64,000 nt of DNA. Origin: Streptococcus gordonii. Lineage in GTDB: Bacteria; Bacillota; Bacilli; Lactobacillales; Streptococcaceae. Under the pieces are notes generated by a model that did no database searches, was not told the origin of the DNA, and saw only the letters and a program-made list of their open reading frames with translations. The stretch covers positions 1-64,000 of the forward strand of contig NZ_LQWV01000038.1 of NCBI RefSeq assembly GCF_001553855.1, given 5' to 3'. Positions 28,501-37,523 of the stretch are shown piece by piece (position 1 is the first letter of the stretch; the number at the start of each line of letters is the position of its first letter). A program made the translations under genes and the position numbers.

Positions 28501-31500
28501 GAAGCGTTGGTTGTTGTCTCTAGCGCCAGCTAGAATAGTCACATCTGCCCTGCTTTGGCTAATCAAGGAGTTTCCTCCCTTAAGATTGGCAACCAAACCA
28601 CCGACATTGTATTCTTTGCCCTGTTTATCATTTGACACGATAGTTCCAGTAAAGGAGCTATTGGTAATTTGGGTGTTTGTCGCACTCACAATTAGTCCCG
28701 CTGCGTTAGAAGCGTTTCCTACAACTGATACTCTACCTTGGACAGAAAGGTCTGTGATTTGAGCATTTTCAGCACTACGAGCTAGTGCAGCTGAGTCATA
28801 AGTACCAACAATATTGACTTCTTTCAGGTCCAGATTAGAAATAGAGGAACCACTCTTGAGGTTTTCAAATAAAGGCTTGGCTAGATTATAAATAGCGTAC
28901 TGCTTGCCATCATGACTACCAGTCAGACTGCCTGTGAAGTTCCCTTTGAGGTAGACATAATCAGCAGGTGCCAGACCAACCTCGCTCGCATCCAAATCTG
29001 CTCCCAGAACATAGTTGCCAGCCATATTTTGCTTCATAGCGTCTACCAAACCAGCAAAGCTAGTGTAGACATTTTGCTGACTAGGAACAGCTGCCTTACT
29101 GATATAGAAGTCATAGCCAGACTTATAGCCTGTCTCACCTTCTTGGACCAGTTCAGGCAGAGAAACGGTCACCTTATAGACATCCCTGCCATCCTTCTGG
29201 TCTTCCGCTATGCTGTGAACCGGCAGGAGCATTTCCTTAGATTCACTTGATTTGACTTTGACAAAGTAGGTAGACAGATCCGTAGGCATAGAGCTCATAG
29301 ATACGACGCGTTTAAACTGGTCGTTTTCTTTTCTGTAAAACTCGGCAGAATCAATATCTCGGAAGGCAATCTTCTTGTATTCTAGCTCAAAGTTACGACT
29401 GTCTGTTTCAAGCTCAGTGAAGCTGCCATTATCCAGTTCATAAGTCAGCTTGGTTTTCAGGGTATAGCCTGTGTAGTAGTCTAAATCTCCAATCTTCAGA
29501 CTTCCTGCGAAATTGGTAATCGGTAGAGTGCGGACAAGCTGATCTCCCTGGTACAATTCTGCAGTCGCTGAACGGAAGGACTGGGTCTGGTCTTCCAGTC
29601 TATATTGGACTGTAACCGACTTATCATCAGGATTTTCTGTCAGACTTAAAATGGAAACTGTCGGCTTGAGTTTAGGCACTCCATTTAGACCTTCTTTGGC
29701 TGCTGTCAGGCTAGCAAAAGCTTGGTTTACTTGCACTTGTGTAGCAGTTTGATTGTTTAGAACCCCTTCTGCCTTGGCCAATTCGTCAGTATAAGCTGTC
29801 TGCTTTTCTGAATCCGCATTCTTATATTTAACCGAAGTTTTAATTCTTGGATTTAAATCGTACTCATTTTGAAGATCCGTTTTGACAACCTCAAGACCGC
29901 TTAATTGAGCCTTTGCTTGATTGATTTGTTCCACCAGTTGGTTAACTTCTGCTTGACTGGCTTGGGATTGGCTCAAAATAGCTTGACCTGCCATCAAGGC
30001 AGTATCGTAGTTAGATTGATGACTCTGACTATCGTTAAAATAACGTGCCTGAGCTTTGATCTGATTCGCTTCTGCTAATAGATTATGCAGTGGAATTAAA
30101 TCGAACTCTTCTAAAGCTTCTGCTTTTGGTGCTTCATTTGGCACCATGGTTGGCTTAGCTGTACCAACTTTGACGATTTGCGTTACCGGAGCTAAGGTTT
30201 CTTCGTTAGATAGTTCTTGGCGGTCAACCACTTGACCGTTAGAACTGTAGATACGAGTCTTGATGGTTCGTTCACCTTGGACTCCCGGAGTTGCGATTTG
30301 ACGAGCATCTCGAACCAATTCATCAGTATATTGATCCTCGGTGTTGAACGCAACCTTCTCAACGCGAATTTCGTCAGTATAAGTCAACGGATACTCTGGT
30401 AAAGCTTCTGATTTCGGTGCATCGTTCGGTACCATGCTTGGCTTAGCCGTGCCGACTTTGACAACTTGCGTTACGGGAGCCAGTGTTTCCTCATTAGACA
30501 ACTCTTGGCGGTCGATTTCCTGACCGTTGGAACTGTAGACACGAGTCTTGATCGTCCGTTCGCCTTGGACACCCGGAGTTGCGATTTGACGAGCATCACG
30601 AACCAATTCGTCCGTTTCTTCTTCACGAATGGTGAAGTTAATTTTCTCAACTCTAGTTTCGTCTGTGTAAGTCAGTGGATATTCTGGCAGAACCTCTGCT
30701 TTCGGCGCATCGTTTGGTACAATGCTTGGCTTAGCTGTACCGACCTTGACGATCTGTGTTACGGGAGCCAAGGTTTCTTCATTCGAAAGTTCTTGACGGT
30801 CAACCTCTTGACCGTTGGAACTGTAGACACGGATCTTGATGGTTCGCTCACCTTGAACTCCCGGAGTTACGATTTGACGGGTATCACGAACCAATTCATC
30901 CGTTTCTTCTTCACGAATGGTGAAGTTAATCTTCTCAACTCGTGTTTCGTCGGTGTATGTTAATGGATACTCTGGCAAAGCGTCTGCTTTTGGTGCGTCA
31001 CCTGGTACCATGGTTGGCTTAGCGGTACCAACCTTAACAATTTGTGTTACTGGAGCTAAAGTTTCTTCATTAGATAGCTCTTGGCGGTCGATTTCCTGAC
31101 CATTGGTACTGTAGACACGAGTCTTAATCGTCCGCTCACCTTGAACACCCGGAGTTGCGATTTGACGAGCATCTCGAACCAATTCATCCGTTTCTTCTTC
31201 ACGAATGGTGAAGTTAATCTTCTCAACTCGTGTTTCGTCGGTGTAAGTTAGTGGATACTCTGGAAGAGCGTCTGCTTTCGGTGCTTCGCTCGGTACCATA
31301 CTTGGCTTAGCCGTTCCAACTTTGACGATTTGCGTTACGGGAGCCAGAGTTTCCTCGTTAGACAATTCTTGACGGTCGACCACTTGGCCATTAGAACTGT
31401 AGACTCGAGTCTCAATCGTACGCTCACCTTGGACTCCCGGAGTTGCGATTTGACGAGCATCTCGAACCAATTCATCAGTATATTGCTCCTCAGTGTTGAA

Positions 31501-33777
31501 AGCAACCTTCTCAACGCGAATTTCGTCAGTATACGTCAACGGATACTCTGGTAAAGCTTCTGCTTTCGGTGCTTCGCTCGGTACCATGGTTGGCTTAGCT
31601 GTACCAACTTTGACGATTTGCGTTACGGGAGCCAGAGTTTCCTCGTTAGACAATTCTTGACGGTCGACCACTTGGCCATTAGAACTGTAGACGCGGGTCT
31701 TGATAGTCCGTTCGCCTTGGTCTCCCGGAGTCGCAATTTGGCGGACATCTCGAACAAGTTCATCCGTTTCTTCTTCACGAGTGGTGAAGTTGATTTTCTC
31801 AACGCGAGTTTCATCTATGTAAGTCAACGGATACTCTGGTAAAGCATCTGCTTTCGGCGCTTCACTCGGTATCATGTTTGGCTTAGCCGTGCCGACTTTA
31901 ACGATTTGTGTTACCGGAGCCAAGGTTTCCTCGTTGGACAGTTCTTGACGGTCAATTTCCTGACCGTTAGAACTGTAGACACGAGTCTTGATAGTCCGTT
32001 CGCCTTGAACTCCCGGAGTTGTTATTTTACGACTCCCCTCTGGAATCTCATTTGTATACTGCTCCTCAATAGAAAAATCAATCTTTTCTATTCTAACCTC
32101 GTCATTTGTAGTCAATTCCAACTCAGAGTTCTCATAAATAGGAGCTGTATCAGGACTTGTGCCATAAGTCGTCAATTCTGGAACTTCATGCACTGGTGCT
32201 GTTTCGGGGGTTGTACCATAATTGGTCAACTCGGGAACTTCATGCACTGGTGCTGTATCTGGTGCTGTGCCATATTCCGTCAGTTCTGGAGTCTCGTGAA
32301 TTGGGGCTGTCTCGGTACTGGTGCCATATTCTGCCAGTTCTGGAGCCTCTTGAACAGGCGCTGTTTCAGGGGTTGTACCATAATTGGTCAATTCCGGAAC
32401 TTCATGCACTGGTGCTGTTTCGGGGGTTGTACCGTAATTGGTCAACTCGGGAACTTCATGCACTGGAGCTGTATCAGGACTTGTACCATAATTGGTCAGC
32501 CCAGGAACTTCATGCACTGGCGCTGTTTCAGGAGTTGTACCGTAGTTGGTCAACTCAGGAACTTCATGCACTGGTGCTGTCTCGGGAGTTGTACCATAGT
32601 GGGTCAGCTCAGGAACTTCATGCACTGGCGCTGTTTCGGGAGTTGTACCATAGTTGGTCAACTCAGGAACTTCTTGGACAGGAGTTTCTTTCGGAACAGA
32701 TTTGACTGTAGCTGTTCCAACTAAAATAATTTCCGAAATAGGCGTAGCAGTAACCTGGTCTGAAACCACTTCACTTTTTACAATTTCTTTACCTGCAATA
32801 TAATTTCGTGTGATGACAGTACGTGTACCAGATATGCCTTTACGAATAATTTGAGATTGTCCCTCTGCAAGCTCACTTGAATATTGGTACTCAGTTTGAT
32901 AAGGCAGAACTTGGGTTTGGGTGCTGTCTTGGCTCTTGAGTTGCAATTCAGGTAATTCAGTGACTGGAAAACGTCGATCAGACTCGCGCTCCTTGACAGC
33001 AACGGCTTTTTCTTGCTCTGTCAGTTTCTCTGTTTCAGTAGATACTGGCTTATTAGGAGTACTTGTATTCTCAGAAAAACTCACAGATTTGCCCGCCTGC
33101 TTATTGACTTCAACAGATGACAAGCCCTTTTGAGTCGTAGGAATCTGGTAATTTCTTTCTCCATTCACCTTATCCTGTCTTTCACTTTTTAGATATCCGA
33201 CATATTCAAAACCTGTTATCTCTAAAGGCTCAGGCAGCTTATCTCCCACTGTCAAATTCAGCCTTTGATTGTAAGCTGCCAATTCAATATTGGTCACTGC
33301 AAACACAGAAGGAGCTAAGAGAATAGAGCCTAGACCCGTCACCAGCAAAATAGAAGACAGGTATCGCTTACCATTTCTACCTCGTGCAATTACTAAGACT
33401 GCTAAAGTCAGCCCAGCGACTGCAAAAGTTGCTTCCCACAGACTTGAGTATCCCGTCCTCGGCAGATTATTTTCCAAAAGCCCCTGAGTTTTTGGACGAT
33501 ATACTAAATAATAAGCGTCAGAGTTTTCTTCTACAAATTTTGGAAGCTCCTTAACGACCGCATTTTTTTCAGCCTCAGTCAGTTCAGACTCTACTACGTA
33601 GTGATATTGAACAGGAATAGTTTGCCTAGCTGATACTTCTGCAGCCTCAATTGTACTTACATTTCCTGCTATCGCTGTACTAAAAAAGAAGCTTCCGATA
33701 GTAGCGGAAACCAATCCTACTGATAACTTTCTTAAAGAATAGCGCTGGAACCTCTCACCAGTGATCCTTTTTTCCAT
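25570..33777 (-). CDS. Cell-surface zinc metalloprotease, M26 family (IgA1 protease/ZmpB-like), with G5 and short repeats
   Basis: 2735 residues. Order: YSIRK-type signal (RYSLRKLSVGLVSATIGS, 12-29); LPRTG at 105-109 with two membrane segments right after it, the family's N-terminal anchor; one G5 domain; about ten 18-residue repeats (TAPVHEVPELTNYGTTPE type); seven G5 domains of 96 residues; two FIVAR-like helical modules; the M26 N-terminal region with GLUG-like motifs (GGLVGRL, GGVVGS); the catalytic domain. HEMTH at 2381-2385 with Glu 20 residues after the second His (2405) matches the zinc site of IgA1 protease. It is longer than pneumococcal Iga/ZmpB because of the repeats. Whether it cuts IgA1 or another glycoprotein cannot be told by reading. 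Single gene with a strong terminator. Confidence 0.93.
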   Translation of the reverse strand: MEKRITGERFQRYSLRKLSVGLVSATIGSFFFSTAIAGNVSTIEAAEVSARQTIPVQYHYVVESELTEAEKNAVVKELPKFVEENSDAYYLVYRPKTQGLLENNLPRTGYSSLWEATFAVAGLTLAVLVIARGRNGKRYLSSILLVTGLGSILLAPSVFAVTNIELAAYNQRLNLTVGDKLPEPLEITGFEYVGYLKSERQDKVNGERNYQIPTTQKGLSSVEVNKQAGKSVSFSENTSTPNKPVSTETEKLTEQEKAVAVKERESDRRFPVTELPELQLKSQDSTQTQVLPYQTEYQYSSELAEGQSQIIRKGISGTRTVITRNYIAGKEIVKSEVVSDQVTATPISEIILVGTATVKSVPKETPVQEVPELTNYGTTPETAPVHEVPELTHYGTTPETAPVHEVPELTNYGTTPETAPVHEVPGLTNYGTSPDTAPVHEVPELTNYGTTPETAPVHEVPELTNYGTTPETAPVQEAPELAEYGTSTETAPIHETPELTEYGTAPDTAPVHEVPELTNYGTTPETAPVHEVPELTTYGTSPDTAPIYENSELELTTNDEVRIEKIDFSIEEQYTNEIPEGSRKITTPGVQGERTIKTRVYSSNGQEIDRQELSNEETLAPVTQIVKVGTAKPNMIPSEAPKADALPEYPLTYIDETRVEKINFTTREEETDELVRDVRQIATPGDQGERTIKTRVYSSNGQVVDRQELSNEETLAPVTQIVKVGTAKPTMVPSEAPKAEALPEYPLTYTDEIRVEKVAFNTEEQYTDELVRDARQIATPGVQGERTIETRVYSSNGQVVDRQELSNEETLAPVTQIVKVGTAKPSMVPSEAPKADALPEYPLTYTDETRVEKINFTIREEETDELVRDARQIATPGVQGERTIKTRVYSTNGQEIDRQELSNEETLAPVTQIVKVGTAKPTMVPGDAPKADALPEYPLTYTDETRVEKINFTIREEETDELVRDTRQIVTPGVQGERTIKIRVYSSNGQEVDRQELSNEETLAPVTQIVKVGTAKPSIVPNDAPKAEVLPEYPLTYTDETRVEKINFTIREEETDELVRDARQIATPGVQGERTIKTRVYSSNGQEIDRQELSNEETLAPVTQVVKVGTAKPSMVPNDAPKSEALPEYPLTYTDEIRVEKVAFNTEDQYTDELVRDARQIATPGVQGERTIKTRIYSSNGQVVDRQELSNEETLAPVTQIVKVGTAKPTMVPNEAPKAEALEEFDLIPLHNLLAEANQIKAQARYFNDSQSHQSNYDTALMAGQAILSQSQASQAEVNQLVEQINQAKAQLSGLEVVKTDLQNEYDLNPRIKTSVKYKNADSEKQTAYTDELAKAEGVLNNQTATQVQVNQAFASLTAAKEGLNGVPKLKPTVSILSLTENPDDKSVTVQYRLEDQTQSFRSATAELYQGDQLVRTLPITNFAGSLKIGDLDYYTGYTLKTKLTYELDNGSFTELETDSRNFELEYKKIAFRDIDSAEFYRKENDQFKRVVSMSSMPTDLSTYFVKVKSSESKEMLLPVHSIAEDQKDGRDVYKVTVSLPELVQEGETGYKSGYDFYISKAAVPSQQNVYTSFAGLVDAMKQNMAGNYVLGADLDASEVGLAPADYVYLKGNFTGSLTGSHDGKQYAIYNLAKPLFENLKSGSSISNLDLKEVNIVGTYDSAALARSAENAQITDLSVQGRVSVVGNASNAAGLIVSATNTQITNSSFTGTIVSNDKQGKEYNVGGLVANLKGGNSLISQSRADVTILAGARDNNQRFGGLVGRLENNARISRSYVTGKIQNSSKNGQIGGVVGSNYFNGLIDNVISNVSGTNVYSISGDQGYENNRITEAYAVEGNKTLENDKFVTSTLTLNEAEEKLASLDITTTLEDTNLNLYSVDYTQEKNAREDRLIAYANMEKLLPFYNKESIVAYGNKLPDNHKLNTEYLLDVVPMKGDQIITDINSNKTGINRLMLHFEDNTVEYLDLTYKGDFKHKAISEYNVNDLDLLYTPEAFLSDYSRVLNQVLPELNKVVLDSPTMRTVLGVNADTSLDDLYLDTAFDQVKTKLSEELRKVLAMDKSINTEGNVVADYVAQKITANKEAFLLGLTYLNRWYNINYDNINVKDLSAYKMDFYGKNDVSVLDTIIALGKSGLENLKAKNNYTAYDNSLSEATGKRGLFNYLEGYRQLFLPYKTNNEWLKTNTKAYIVEAKSDVAEARQLQDAAEGKSKYSVGVYDKITADNWEHKGMLLPLLTMTEKGVYAISNMSTLSMGAYDRYRLDANGRVRSDAELAEYVEDRVRKTAEYQRDHYDFWYKILSDESKDKLFRSVLVYDGFSLVDKDGKRYWAPANDKKSLAMQEFFGPAGKWYPSKGYNAYATGSVTHFDAARLLEDYGNSVYTHEMTHNSDGGIYFEGNGRREGLGAELYARGLLQSTPSADEATITLNTLFKVDKDSKTRLHTYNFKERVQNEADLQHYVHGMFDMIYTLDYLEGSSMLKQSDDAKLQWFRKMENYYITDKYGKETHAGNQTRSFTAEEIKQLKTFNSLIENDVITRRENKDSGKYGRNGYLSLSLFSPIYSALSNPNGAPGDVMFRRTAYELLAAKGYHEGFIPYVSGKYSKEAFDEGKKTWDGWSGRDVGLVTDQKVLENVFKGEYDSWASFKKAMYQERIDQLTKLKPITIEYELKNPSSTKKVTIRSYEEMQKLMDAAVAEDVRNITNATSRVEASWVNLLKKKIYNAYLRETDDFRQSIFNK
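30118..32100 (-). repeat. 288-bp tandem repeats encoding seven G5 domains
   Basis: Seven units of 96 codons inside the metalloprotease gene, each with a DxVRDxRQIxTPGxQGERTI-type G5 core and a QELSNEETLAP tail. Several neighbouring units are nearly identical. Unit variants alternate between VEKINF-REEETDE and VEKVAF-EEQYTDE types, a mark of duplication and recombination. Confidence 0.9.
32140..32690 (-). repeat. 54-bp tandem repeats in the metalloprotease gene
   Basis: About ten units of 18 residues with consensus TAPVHEVPELTNYGTTPE and a degenerate eleventh (TAPIYENSELE). They form a Pro/Glu/Thr-rich stalk between the first G5 domain and the main G5 array. S. sanguinis IgA protease is known to have similar 20-residue repeats. 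Confidence 0.9.
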
Positions 33778-33928
33778 AATAATTCCCTTTTCATAATATA
33801 ATAATCTCTTAAAATTTTACTGAATTTTTTTCAAAAAAACAATTTCTTTGCTCAAAAATATATCTTCAAATACTGAAATTTACTTCTTTTTCAACCAAAC
33901 ATATTATTCATTTTTACCTTTTGAAATA

Positions 33929-33961
33929 AAAAGCAAATTTCCACTCAGAAAATTTGCTTTT
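33929..33961 (-). terminator. Terminator of the seven-gene lipid operon
   Basis: AAAAGCAAATTT (33929-33940) pairs with AAATTTGCTTTT (33950-33961) with T runs. It lies 18 nt after the last gene of the operon. Confidence 0.85.
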
Positions 33962-33979
33962 GTAAATATGCTTTAGTAA

Positions 33980-35053
33980 CTAAGAATACAAATCCAACTC
34001 AAAGAGACCATAATCATGCTTGTCTCCTTGCAGTTCTGCCGCATAGTGGCGCGTGACGGTTCTTTGATGAATCAAGGCTCCAATAGCTGAGGCTTGTCGC
34101 TTCTGCGCTTCTTTAAAAATCGGATAGGCCAAGGCAGAGCCTAACCCCAAGAATTGTTCATCTACTCCAAGATACATAATCATATAACGTTTGGGAAAAC
34201 GCTTGGTCCAAAAAAGCTTGGCTAGATTAAGAGGAGTCAGTTTTTGATAAACCAGGGAACCATAGTCCGGCATGGCAATCAGAAAACCAGCTAGCTTGCC
34301 CTCCTTATAGGCCAGTTTAACCATTGAAAAATCAATAATATACTGGTATTTTTGAAAAATCTGACTGAACTGCTGACTGGAAATTGACCGATAAATCGGA
34401 AAATCTTGATAGAGACTATTGAGGAGATCAAAAACCTGCAGCGAAGTTTCTTCCCACTCCTGCTTCTTTGGAGAGCAAATAGTGAAACCTGCTTTTTCAA
34501 AAGACTCAAAGCGATGAGCTAGTTTGTCCTGATGAGTTTTATTGCTAACCTTGGGATAAAAATTGGATAGATAGCGCTCCTTGATCTCAAAACCAGCTAC
34601 CTGCCACAGCTTGGGATAATAGTCTGGATTATGAGGCTCCCCTGTAAAAGGGAGATCCTCTGTTCCAGTCAGCTGCATTCGATAGCCCAGCCAAAAACTT
34701 GCCTGTACGGGGCCGATTATCTTAATCGCTCCGAGACTGCGAGCAAAACCTGCTAAATGCTCGATAAAAGCAAATGCAATCTGTTGCTCATTGATCGACT
34801 CGAAAAATCCCAAGTAAGCAGCCTCATCATCTGGATAGAAAGTCAAAAGTCCGCGAATACAAGGCCGACTGTCCACATACCCAATAAAAGCATAGGTTTC
34901 TAGATCGGAACTCAGCGGGTGATTGCCTTCAATCAAAGCAAGCTCTTCCTCTTCCGACTGCATGAGGTGGTCCAGCTTGTAAATCTGCTTGGGCAGGGCT
35001 AGAAAATCGGCCAGCTCAGCCGTATTGGGTTTGACTGGTTTAATTTCAAGCAT
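33980..35053 (-). CDS. GNAT-like acyltransferase, last gene of the lipid operon
   Basis: 357 residues, probably two tandem GNAT folds. The first part has AYLGFFESINEQQIAFAFIEHLAGFARSLGA-like order and the GPVQASFWLGYRM / PHNPDYYPKLW blocks, which resemble a poorly characterised family with GPxxFS...PHNPPYYPELxxxxGF. The second has KLAGFLIAMPDYG and YLGVDEQFLGLGSALAYPIFKEA, an acetyl-CoA-loop-like segment. It overlaps the preceding dikinase gene by eight bases with AAGGAGG upstream. In this operon it may acylate the amine or glycerol end of the lipid; that is a guess from context. Confidence 0.7.
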   Translation of the reverse strand: MLEIKPVKPNTAELADFLALPKQIYKLDHLMQSEEEELALIEGNHPLSSDLETYAFIGYVDSRPCIRGLLTFYPDDEAAYLGFFESINEQQIAFAFIEHLAGFARSLGAIKIIGPVQASFWLGYRMQLTGTEDLPFTGEPHNPDYYPKLWQVAGFEIKERYLSNFYPKVSNKTHQDKLAHRFESFEKAGFTICSPKKQEWEETSLQVFDLLNSLYQDFPIYRSISSQQFSQIFQKYQYIIDFSMVKLAYKEGKLAGFLIAMPDYGSLVYQKLTPLNLAKLFWTKRFPKRYMIMYLGVDEQFLGLGSALAYPIFKEAQKRQASAIGALIHQRTVTRHYAAELQGDKHDYGLFELDLYS

Positions 35054-37523
35054 AACCTTCCTCCTTGATCAGTCGAATCTTGCCAGTAAGGCCATCCATC
35101 TCAATCCAGTCGCCATTTTGCAAGAGACTGCAAGCTCCTCTAAGATTGACAATAGAAGGAATACCCAACTCGCGGGAAATAATGGCCGTGTGCGAGAGCA
35201 AAGACCCCTGCTCAGCAATAACCCCCTTTGCTTGGGTCAGAAGATAAACCCAGCCCGGATCGGTCATCTTGGTCACGATAATTCGGTCCTGAGCAGACTC
35301 AATTTCCTGAACATCTTCCACGACCAAAACCTGAGCCTTGACGCAGCCAGGTGAGCAGCCAATCCCTTGTAAGGCTTGATTGCCCGTATTATGACTGCTG
35401 GTGCGGTTTTGCGGTTTTAGGTATTTCTCAAAGACCTGTCCAGCAAAAACATAGCGACTAAAGCTTGGCAGCTCCTTATCAGCCTCTAACTTCTCCCGAC
35501 GCTCAGCTATCAAGCTACTAACATCTCTGGACTTTCTGGTCAGCTCAAATAACTCTTCCTTTGTCAGGTAAAAAACATCGTCAGGCGTAGCTAGCAGCCC
35601 TTGCTCGGCTAATTGCTGCCCAAGCGTTCGGAAAATCTGTCGCATCATGCCGTAGATACGAGTGCGGTTTAAGCGGGAGCTTTCCCTATATTTAACGCCA
35701 GTCATGGCCCGCTTGCGAAGAAAATTCGTCCACCAGCCTGATTTTTGCACCTCTTCTTCAAGTTTCTGAGGTGCCAACTTCTTCTCCTCTTGCTGGAACA
35801 TTTGCAGCAGGAGCTTGAGCAGACGCTCTGGGTGCGTTCGGAAGGTTGGAGTTTCTAACTTCAACTCTTCTGGAGCTCGATCACCAAATTCATGGATAAA
35901 ATGAGTAATTTCTTTGACCAAAGGATGCTGGCGACTTAGAAAAACTGCTGAACTTTCAGTTTCCATAGCTTGTCTAATCTCTGAATTTTCTTCTGCTTTC
36001 AGCTGAGCTGTTAAAGCCTGTAGAGCCAAGGCTGGCCGCATACTTTCAATCTGCTCAATTCCTGCAATCTCAGCCTGAACAGCCCCGCTGCGACTCGACT
36101 TCTTCAGGAGACCAGTATAAACAAAAGCATAGAGGTCATTGACCAGCGTAATGTCCCAGTGAGCCAGAATATCCTCTTTTAGCTTACTGACCAAGGCAAT
36201 CAAGGTCTCCGCATCTGCTTCGGGAGAAAAGCTCGTTTCGTATTCACGCTGAATCTGGGCAAACTGCTCTTCCAATTGTCTCATTTGCTTGGGAGCCGTC
36301 CAAAACTCTCGGATGATTCGGAGCATGATTTGCAGGCGTTTGAAAGCAGACAGGTGTACCGGCATCTGAGGTACCTCTGTCTCTCGCACTCCCAGCATAT
36401 CCTGCCAGATAGGAATGATTTTCTTAGAAAAAGGCAGAAGCTGCAAGAGCTGATACCAACTCTGAATCTGGTAATAGACTCTGCTATTAATTGGCTGCAG
36501 CATATTTTGAAATGTGGCTTCATAAGCTGCCAATTCAGGGGCATTCTTGCCAACCAAGCGTTGAGCCAGACTTCGGAAAATGCTGGCATAAGCCTCTTGG
36601 ATAAAACTAATAGTCAGAGGACTGGAAACGCCTGGATAGCTCTCGACAATATTGCTGTTATCCAGAATAATCTTCTGTCCCTCTGGCAAGGTGGTAATAG
36701 GTCGTGCCTGCAAGAGATAGAGCTGGCCATTTGCGAAGGTAAACTCCATATCCATATAAGGTCCGAAAAGCTGACTTACCTGACTTGCCAAGGACTGTAA
36801 CTCCGCGAGTTGTTCCTGTGATAAGTCTGGAGAGTTCTCCGTCTGCTCTGTATAAAAGAGCTGGTCCTTGGGATGAAGCGTCACCATTGTTGTAGGAATC
36901 TTATCCTCGACAACCTTATTGCCCAAGCCCCGACCGATGACAATGATGTGCTCGTTCAGAATGCCCTTGGGATTTGCTGTGAAGTAAATCCCAGACAAAT
37001 CTCCCTCCTGCATGACCTGAACAAGGCAAATCATCTGCGCTTGCTTCAAGGATAATCCCTGCTCAAATAGATAACTAAGAGCCGACTCCTGATAAAGAGA
37101 GAGTAAGGTCGCTTGGATGGCTTCTTTAAGCCCCTCTATCTTCACATTGAGCTGGCTTTCAAACTGACCTGCAAAGGATGAAGCCTCGCCATCCTCAATA
37201 GTTGCAGATGAGCGGACTGCAAAGCGACAGTCTTTCCGAGAAAACTCCTGCCGAATCCAGTTTTCTGCTACTGTCAGATCTTCTTGCGCAAACTGCTCTT
37301 TAGCCCATTCCTGCAGTTGCTGACTGAGTTGGGACAAGTCCAACTCTCCAGACCGATAGGCTGCTTCCATCCGCTCTAAGTCAGCAGAGCTGGCAGATTT
37401 TTGAAAAAAGTCAAAAGCAAACACTGCAAAGTCAGGAACCGGCAAACCAGCAGCCTGCATTTTCAGCAAATGATAGGCCTTGCCTCCAACCTGGTCAAGC
37501 CCTGTCTGCTTGATTCTTTTCAT
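35046..37523 (-). CDS. PEP synthase/rifampin-phosphotransferase-like dikinase (second copy)
   Basis: 825 residues from ATG 37523 (GGGGG upstream; the A is shared with the ubiA stop as TGATG). N-terminal ATP-grasp domain: GGKAYHLLKM, VRSSATIEDGEASSFAGQFES, MDMEFTF and LLQARPITT (about 10-280). A long helical middle follows. The C-terminal swivelling domain carries the phosphorylatable His778 in GSLLSHTAIISRELGIPS. The PEP-binding barrel of PEP synthase is absent, as in rifampin phosphotransferase, so it should move the beta-phosphate of ATP via phosphohistidine to an unknown acceptor. A paralog is encoded five genes upstream. A lipid alcohol acceptor is inferred from the operon. Confidence 0.82.
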   Translation of the reverse strand: MKRIKQTGLDQVGGKAYHLLKMQAAGLPVPDFAVFAFDFFQKSASSADLERMEAAYRSGELDLSQLSQQLQEWAKEQFAQEDLTVAENWIRQEFSRKDCRFAVRSSATIEDGEASSFAGQFESQLNVKIEGLKEAIQATLLSLYQESALSYLFEQGLSLKQAQMICLVQVMQEGDLSGIYFTANPKGILNEHIIVIGRGLGNKVVEDKIPTTMVTLHPKDQLFYTEQTENSPDLSQEQLAELQSLASQVSQLFGPYMDMEFTFANGQLYLLQARPITTLPEGQKIILDNSNIVESYPGVSSPLTISFIQEAYASIFRSLAQRLVGKNAPELAAYEATFQNMLQPINSRVYYQIQSWYQLLQLLPFSKKIIPIWQDMLGVRETEVPQMPVHLSAFKRLQIMLRIIREFWTAPKQMRQLEEQFAQIQREYETSFSPEADAETLIALVSKLKEDILAHWDITLVNDLYAFVYTGLLKKSSRSGAVQAEIAGIEQIESMRPALALQALTAQLKAEENSEIRQAMETESSAVFLSRQHPLVKEITHFIHEFGDRAPEELKLETPTFRTHPERLLKLLLQMFQQEEKKLAPQKLEEEVQKSGWWTNFLRKRAMTGVKYRESSRLNRTRIYGMMRQIFRTLGQQLAEQGLLATPDDVFYLTKEELFELTRKSRDVSSLIAERREKLEADKELPSFSRYVFAGQVFEKYLKPQNRTSSHNTGNQALQGIGCSPGCVKAQVLVVEDVQEIESAQDRIIVTKMTDPGWVYLLTQAKGVIAEQGSLLSHTAIISRELGIPSIVNLRGACSLLQNGDWIEMDGLTGKIRLIKEEGYA

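Noticed and set aside
30118..32690. Possible CRISPR array because of regular repeats
   Set aside because: Units are contiguous coding repeats of 54 and 288 bp with no unique spacers, and they translate to known surface-protein modules.
31906..32724. Plus-strand open frame of 272 codons, Cys/Trp-rich and repetitive
   Set aside because: It mirrors the 54-bp and G5 repeats of the metalloprotease. Composition is unlike a real protein, and it has no RBS.
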